64,000 bases of DNA. It comes from an uncultured Mollicutes bacterium (GTDB taxonomy: Bacteria; Bacillota_I; Bacilli_A; Acholeplasmatales; Anaeroplasmataceae). The stretch lies in NCBI GenBank assembly GCA_947174785.1, contig CAMWKG010000003.1, forward strand, positions 1 to 64,000. Direction: 5' to 3'. Positions 61,801-64,000 of the stretch are shown here, piece by piece (positions within the stretch are counted from its first letter, which is position 1; every line of letters starts with the position of its first letter). The position numbers were made by a program, and so were the translations under genes. The notes beneath the pieces are model-generated. The model was not told the origin of the DNA, searched no databases, and was given only the letters and a program-made list of their open reading frames with translations.

Positions 61801-64000
61801 CATCGTTACAGGTACGACTACACAAAGATGGTTCCCTGAATATGAAATCACTCGTGATACATCTATTCCAGATGTATATGATATGGATGATGTAACGATG
61901 TCTTATTTCTCAGGTACAACACCAATTGATGCATCAGTAGGATGTATTGAAGCGGGTACATATTATTTCAGTATGGAATTCCCAGAAACTGATTATTATT
62001 ATGCTACAGTAGTACCTAGAACAAGATTTGTGATTGACAGAATTAAGATATTTATCAAGGATGCTTCAGAATTGGGTGGAGAAAGCTTTGTTTATGATAA
62101 TTTAGTTAAGACCTATGATATCAATTATAATAAAGCTACTCAAACACAATATGACCATGATTCTTATAGCATTTATGTTCTTAATGAAGATGGTGATCCA
62201 GAGAGCATTGAACTTGCTGGATTGCTATTGAGAGCTACTTTGATTACAAGAAATAAAGAAGTAGGTACATATTTTGGTAGTGATGGTTCTTTGACATTAT
62301 TTGCATATGAATTTGAAGTTTATGATGTAAATGATGATCAAGATGCAACAAATAACTATGTCGTTGACTATGCTCAGGCAACTGTCGAAATTCAAAATGA
62401 TGAAATGAGATGGACTGCAAATAGCCCTGAATATATCTATGATGGTGAATTACATGGATTTAGTGTTTCTTTTGGTTCACCACACAAGAGTCAGGTAACT
62501 ATTGAGTATTATAATGAGCAAACTGGTCAATGGCAGGTTACACCAATTGAATACAGAAATGTTGGTGTTCATACAGTGGATGTACGCTTCAAGGCTAAGA
62601 ACTATAATGATGTAACAACTACATTATCTATGGAAATTAAGCGTGCTCCAACGATATTCAATTATGTATCTTATATGGGTAAGATATATGATGGTGCTGA
62701 GGTAACAATTCCTACAAATATTCAAACGAACCGTGAAACGGCTAACGAAGAGAATATGAGATTGACTTATACTTATGAGTACTATGTATATGATAGTATG
62801 GATTCAGATCATGCTGTAATTAAGTATACGCAGTGGTTTACAGGCTATGATGCTCATGGTAAGGCTCAGTATGCATTTGAAGGTACAAGACCTATTGATG
62901 TAGGTAAATATATGATAAGAATAACTATTCCTGAAGCTCAAAACTATGAGGAAGGTGTATATGAATCTATTTTCTATATCAGTAAACGTGATGCAATTGT
63001 AAACTGGGCAGGTTCAGAATTCGAATATGATGGTACACCAAAGTCTCCTGCAGCTTATATGATATTGACAGACGAAGATATCAAGAATAAAGTAGTTATT
63101 AAGTTGAATTTGATTATTACACCTTCAGCTGAAACTACTGATCCTGAGCATAAATCTGTTGGTTTCTATATTGCAAAGGCAGAAATCGACTATACAAATA
63201 GTTCTGATAAGGCAGCAAACTATAATATTGATGCATTGACTGAGGCATATCCATTTAAGATTACTCCACGTCATGTTACAGTTCGTTTTGCTAAGAATGG
63301 TATATTGGATTTAGAGCCTCATGACTTTAATCTAAAGCATGAATCTTCAACTGAAGCTAATCCAAGTACAAAGTATTTATTTGAAGTAACTCACATTGTT
63401 CCAGGTCATGTTGTCAAGGATTACTTACATTTGAACTGGGCAGGCGCTAAGGTTTATAATACTGTTGATGACTTCCAGTGGAGAGATTATCAAACTGATC
63501 AACAGCTTGTTGGAAATCCTAGAATCTTTGACGACAATGGAAATGATGTAACAAGCAACTATATCTATGATGCATTTAATTATCTATTCGGCTTAACTCT
63601 AGATGCAAATGCTATTGAGCGTACTGTTTTAGGAGAAAGAGTAGAATATGATGGAGAAGCTCATACATTTACTTTTGAAATGGATGAGAAAGAAAAGTAC
63701 AACATCTTATATAAATACACTGGTACAGGTAATAACTATGTAAATGCAAATGACTTACCAAATGGTCAGCCAGAATTTACAGAGGTTGGTTTCTATAATG
63801 TTGAAATTCAAATTTGTGACAAGGACAACAATGTATTAGTTACAGAAAATACATATGTTGAAATTTATCGTGCTAATCCTAATTTAAAACCTGCATCATT
63901 AGACTTTAAACTAGGAAAGGTATATGATGGTATTCCTGTAGAAAATCCACAAATGACTTATGCGGGTATAGATAAGAATCCTGTAACATTAAAGTACAAG
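49859..64000 (+). CDS. Second giant secreted LRR / MBG surface protein, 3' end beyond the window (at least 4,714 aa)
   Basis: I translated this frame by eye from the ATG at 49859 to the last base and met no stop; 64000 ends exactly on a codon (Lys). Residues 1-13 are basic (KKIWKGLILGKTK) and about 14-35 hydrophobic, much like the gene 1 N-terminus (KILS/RILS followed by an aliphatic stretch), so it is exported. Residues about 112-1160 are BspA/LRR_5 repeats with four PF[IV]G-type modules, one keeping the exact LFGWIFG motif. A degenerate LRR follows (about 1230-1295), then a linker with one Asp-rich loop, and from about 1422 to the window end an MBG/YDG Ig-like array of more than 20 units. 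The domain order matches gene 1, so the two are architectural paralogues. By analogy a dockerin or other anchor may lie beyond the window. Its own promoter and ribosome binding site suggest independent expression. Confidence 0.92.
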   Translation, partial: MKKIWKGLILGKTKILSIVFAAVSVVCLTATLALNMTMKPREDTPGGTVVKTEADYQSMGAIDEGYLLFKSCTAADAPDHTTAGLWCIGIDLPAIAAAHSNAWDTYLRNHPALVIPSKVGSDDVVGIDFSGIGYNNPIVSGSHNSGNSFLTAAALIEKVVIPKSVKYITEYSFNSFSKLGYFETPFIGTSRGSSARGINMTLIEVSQWEVLHPNQPTSDSFATMFGKPIPLNSSGIFSPRLNQGDTDYWYTDNSEGIDYSPRQIKWREIDDNQNNSTYFYFNAPDKIDYLKITDETALGNYAMVGCSARHVEITAQGSVFSFGSYTFAESGNLGDALTGQEPSQGLESIELRMSGSISMRVGTFNKCETLKSLILPYVSSSFEIPEGFISSAVNLEQIYIPSTVRSIGNGAFKGCEKLARIAVYSCNGNYLTVDKKLKFTGDFEEDSKLILTVDGVQINKNTVTKFDLPTALETIGVDAFAGCKSFDVIYVPNNVTSIGYGAYDGCTSVKKATLPFVGAHAGRCTSNCTDDIKNSGSSGGKKEQHGLFGWIFGDSSGSTNCYSATQAYVNKDGQLTTKSFFIPSLLTELTIEKETYLYRGAFQGLKSLVSISVNPAVGGNIEIGCFDQCANLVSLTISSIPGNLGALFAGNGSFIEATSTRISNYRVPNTLRNVKVTNMPTAAGALFHNCYTIETVEFSNATTEFGNAIFYNTSNLTSLIVPIVGQLQGKNPYTIYMWWRDVDYRNSLMWLFSFGEQTDHYRNTSQKYYESYAPYIPSKLVSLTVTNESELDYYSLRGFYSLKNISITNIPGNIAEGSFGGCTGLTSLQLPYIGQNINERGYAGRNHVLGWIFGRGNYGNSYAAYQYDTTYYIPNGLEIVEIGTDDRSPSDLSNEIFEHAFKDCKSITTIDFNQARIIGLGSYAFANCTKLEDLHYDNAAYTHVGNYAFYNCKTVKRMKKVGTSEQQKWFIPSTVRTIGNYAFAGTSVGYLDNDVYADNRLDLTSYTSVGAYAFANCLQIDKVVIPENLSFGAGLFANCSYLEEVTLPTHNKVVTPYMFQNCISLPGVDISGISSIPEGLFYGCSRLSQETGLILNQTVNTYGPYCFAKCSSLGHFEFPATEQNVPLRIETGAFQGCTGMDYMTIPQETLVINPYGWIGCDDNFFFYVYDFEEDWPNTWVNNWNCDYPVYVLSDAREDIFTYYYSLTEKKYYITGITKSAYDLGLFDTISIPATHNGLAVVGIDESMMTTEDRAAGAQSITTQAGITRIILPKGVTKIVGEPFKTGQRVDIYTNYTKAEIAKIYADSKAAIDKELNDWAQSQTPKIPEDSLEYANKKTELYQKIKGWVPFGADGDGNCIADGTGLDARNWTSGGILYYKDYWQYAAGTTSPCLNIDTFKYTFDEYALETASYDQGNPVIVPVVKIQLPGEIFVNPSLGVTVDELLYLYDVDILNYKYTNNVNVGTANVTVTVNNDSLDYYNKYINSFGEDYPLKLTGSTTLHFQVLPIEIYLSASANEGLYYTKEYDRNKFTFNQWQTGQMTGLESYPTAVFSGTIATNAADAGFYFAEDMYWSTPWRVTINGVDVTKNFRLTIGFWVEIEKMEVEVVWAKSSQPVNGVYQLAELSGEKKNGKDIYLYPYIGGEITPSAIAKRYGTESDYVPYCQVNVYHISNPGIYTYEKVRDTYHVYARLADEANFILYENVDGEKVVPEVILGATQRVVAVEGWYRVSKGRIVITIDLSGDNAYLISPYENEWSKSWGSEPKGDGTHRPINDRTYITGLGANSRFVGKLATSSDVKSTYNYHSLEDGIRFKAEASPSSYVISWQDISFNYSWDTDQPHSITFTAKEEMPFLVWNPVLGEENENDCYDVVVDARVKINYNEFVPTFFIGLNSGDYPTIKNPTYINRDYTLLPRDVQDENGNIVGTRTYYYWEYAVDGKEYRFSAEDLDVLAKKYPGYQVTYHKGNGTELISEDPTFTQLGDHVFSVTLSARHYDEIQYDIWIKAVRSNVQIGELSKYYDREPVDILDKIIKIGEDQVPNITYIYMDQYGTELHQPPVDAGKYKVRIIVPQGEFFNAFDQVISYEIYPRNITIDVSKPLPGKDFDNLVYTLDLSTLTDLGATSVPGEGLLSGDRLQGIIQTSDFVPAKYYANSSAAYHFVWAADWNVTYLGDYTDVSRNYRVNLVGEYEIRPLQFQYNVRDNLGTLITERDESDHLYKDYIYDSAYHSIKVNVTYPTPTNYYPAPTPKYEVYYSDSPLSEYSSAWSVSCPPCIAPGQHKIYYMIKADYFKTIIDYVVIDIKELPIVYDDPAWNDGDGDDARYTIEYNGSNQTYEIEVIDPKYSATVYYSVNGGRETLEAPMFKEVGEYTVHYRITAPNYEEVNVTVIVHVTEPGEELPTTAFEYNFFSGVYDGNPHSVSGRFLPSFINSQTEGFWYEVTYSVDDGQNWTTVAPSYTEIGKYPVKIKFRSRGYQTLIIPGQIQITGKPMYLETVPVTVVFDGQYHNIGLTTNQSGCSVALDTTTNKFMYTDATGTVELTILYSLDANVAASDSGWIDGPGYKNVGQYPVYAKIVAENYEPVIFTTYTPLEIQFLENPFADMEDQKFEYSKSPIETSQIEIDTVADGVRTAYWYTAHYAPGNIPTQDIPEERISAPQELGLYYVVIKIAPTRNTGAAEVSGFIEIIPRTIHVEWETPQYYDGNIKEPHAKAETGTSDSVSLMYEVIGGVSPIEVGTYDFNVWMATPNPNYVLDTNIITLEILKRSVLFSFKEEMEVKDGYVKWNHTDSVYYDNSEQCPGDDHWHLLGDLQGTAEKYQGTELVEITYSGLSPNHMFYAELETSSGLRGQYFYSTVKNDYYINSVKVLKWDIYEKDENNRIKTIGGVPVSAKDYYDVDFDIVVSIINPRIDLSSLEIITDYVYDGLPHTIYINVPAAKYSGAYVYYKDDSGRYSTVPPRRTFVGEYPVDYYVSAPGFEDTYGSATLKITPADLQIAISDLHKKADPTKTLHEKYDATPHINSYELTNISGPVPDATHMKYYDATEFKEEEIIALYQNFDANSAIYKSGINELVDAGKYYCVVYYEEDINRWHESFAMMYVELKPRDILIEFPIGSIADIRRTYNGDPVVIPLANAIIDTDMHGDDGLLDIHTLNTTPQVQKQYFVQTNSANAGVYPLDTGFEFAAIDIREKVGMKKVKMSNYHPYLIGDFYVEILKKYLEDFEFELLLDEYSKIYDGYVHTPEYFAKDVYTCVSDGELNMTFFEILEDDTEVLCSGNQKNAGKYRVVLGIEEGTNYYSSYDSHAALKSDNTPFLSYATVEYRVNCAQKLVDVIWKDLVQTFNGEVLAPKPIFIDAETDHTQEIEAQLKTIYYDNESRQFIPMNIVNAGSYMVAAVFDESTFVGRTYAKNYILNTRTNMDTFFVNKLTLAIQLGDGGSTNNIIYYSSQAPWSTKLYTKPTPGAAEFVSLGNAEIQKWIDNMTISLGSDDYQDAMVSTIGFEETVYTDSADFVVDIKILNRFGVDVTSSIDFDIIGTVRIVADEIVYELTDTVTVTYRESKDQSGATGYTLAELNCLKVLNPRQYEIAHYKINGELKNVNDRISQAGEYELEFDITATDKIPVHCVVHVTIEKHSAYMIFTGSLNKTYDGATVNISNLINYNLSGFNGNMSDLEFRYVEIDPNAGEIPLTEAPKDAGQYKVYVTSRADSDPNVHKNYTTLEVEQLFKISPKTINLSYDRDLELENDDLLGQPWEDKRSALAGDVVDVVTGDRLVYSISVDPLARGNYYAKKTFTQSNGGAYQDFTSDNHTPFNFSWYVNATDDAGNDRLETIWDGTQYVDIPIDNSKNYTVNLTFKLLVHYPYIPVEFTGVEVEYDGNSYHGTVTFSNDKAGRHDAGWYLDNVIQNYSENAIGIESSSIHTIDDPNITYTEPGEHVVYYYLAVNPAATDMKYEEARGSFIINIKKLTRQITVTPPNKQYDKDPAGHIVTGTTTQRWFPEYEITRDTSIPDVYDMDDVTMSYFSGTTPIDASVGCIEAGTYYFSMEFPETDYYYATVVPRTRFVIDRIKIFIKDASELGGESFVYDNLVKTYDINYNKATQTQYDHDSYSIYVLNEDGDPESIELAGLLLRATLITRNKEVGTYFGSDGSLTLFAYEFEVYDVNDDQDATNNYVVDYAQATVEIQNDEMRWTANSPEYIYDGELHGFSVSFGSPHKSQVTIEYYNEQTGQWQVTPIEYRNVGVHTVDVRFKAKNYNDVTTTLSMEIKRAPTIFNYVSYMGKIYDGAEVTIPTNIQTNRETANEENMRLTYTYEYYVYDSMDSDHAVIKYTQWFTGYDAHGKAQYAFEGTRPIDVGKYMIRITIPEAQNYEEGVYESIFYISKRDAIVNWAGSEFEYDGTPKSPAAYMILTDEDIKNKVVIKLNLIITPSAETTDPEHKSVGFYIAKAEIDYTNSSDKAANYNIDALTEAYPFKITPRHVTVRFAKNGILDLEPHDFNLKHESSTEANPSTKYLFEVTHIVPGHVVKDYLHLNWAGAKVYNTVDDFQWRDYQTDQQLVGNPRIFDDNGNDVTSNYIYDAFNYLFGLTLDANAIERTVLGERVEYDGEAHTFTFEMDEKEKYNILYKYTGTGNNYVNANDLPNGQPEFTEVGFYNVEIQICDKDNNVLVTENTYVEIYRANPNLKPASLDFKLGKVYDGIPVENPQMTYAGIDKNPVTLKYK
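50192..53740 (+). repeat. BspA/LRR_5 repeats of gene 2
   Basis: Tandem LRRs such as IPSTVRSIGNGAFKGCEKL, VPNNVTSIGYGAYDGCTSV and FIPSTVRTIGNYAFAGTSV run to about 53338. A diverged terminal unit (ISIPATHNGLAVVGIDESM ... IILPKGVTKIVGEPF) lies at about 53545-53740. PF[IV]G-type modules lie near 50.41, 51.39, 52.02 and 52.33 kb. The array is about nine times shorter than block 2 of gene 1. Confidence 0.88.
53741..54121 (+). other. Linker between LRR and MBG regions of gene 2
   Basis: About 127 residues form a charged, probably helical stretch (YTKAEIAKIYADSKAAIDKE and following), then a single acidic loop ADGDGNCIADG at about 53912-53944. The spacing of Asp and Asn resembles calcium-binding loops, but only one copy is present. 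No named domain is recognised. Confidence 0.5.
54122..64000 (+). repeat. MBG/YDG-type Ig-like array of gene 2 (more than 20 units, continues past the window)
   Basis: From residue about 1422 onward the protein is tandem Ig-like units. Landmarks include GVYDGNPHSVSG (57.1 kb), VVFDGQYHNIGL (57.35 kb), QYYDGNIKEPHAKA (57.95 kb), YVYDGLPHTIYI (58.6 kb), KIYDGYVHTPEYF (59.55 kb), KTYDGATVNISNL (60.8 kb), VEYDGNSYHGTVTF (61.5 kb), YIYDGELHGFSVSF (62.4 kb), FEYDGTPKSPAAYM (63.0 kb) and KVYDGIPVENPQM (63.9 kb). Each is followed by a V[GD]xGxYxVxxxI strand. Units are longer and more diverged than in gene 1. Confidence 0.8.

Overview
The window looks like part of the chromosome of a low-GC, Gram-positive-type bacterium, probably an uncultured gut or rumen Bacillota. 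The evidence is an AT-rich sequence, AGGAGG-type ribosome binding sites, TTGNNN-17-TATAAT promoters, a tRNA with encoded CCA, BspA-type leucine-rich repeats and a C-terminal dockerin. About 21,050 codons are read without an in-frame TGA and tryptophan is TGG throughout, so the genetic code is table 11 rather than a mollicute TGA=Trp code. I cannot name the genus.

Layout: positions 1-48 are the 3' end of a tRNA-Asn, followed by its terminator (67-90) and an AT-rich regulatory region (91-398) with a dyad, an extended -10 promoter and a ribosome binding site. One uninterrupted gene then runs from 399 to 49409 and encodes a 16,336-residue secreted protein. A 449-bp spacer (49410-49858) holds its terminator, a possible cre site, a promoter and a strong ribosome binding site. 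A second giant gene starts at 49859 and is still open at the window end (at least 4,714 codons). All genes lie on the + strand, and the two giants cover about 98.5% of the window.

Both proteins share one plan: a basic, hydrophobic N-terminal export signal, then BspA/LRR_5-type leucine-rich repeats, then a long array of MBG/YDG-type Ig-like units. The first protein adds an Asp-rich 'GxDxxxGTxDD' repeat block inserted in its LRR solenoid and a dockerin at its extreme C-terminus. The LRR solenoids are punctuated by a recurring module (PF[IV]G ... FG[WY]IFG ... IPxxL) whose tail varies greatly in length and composition.

Inference: these are giant surface or extracellular-matrix fibres. The LRR and aromatic-rich loops would act as binding surfaces, the MBG array as a stalk, and the dockerin would plug the fibre into a cohesin-bearing scaffold or cell-surface anchor. 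Each gene has its own promoter, so they are probably transcribed separately. The unusual points are the size, the tandem arrangement, the dockerin on a BspA-like giant, and the Asp-rich insert. No mobile element, CRISPR array or enzyme gene is visible.
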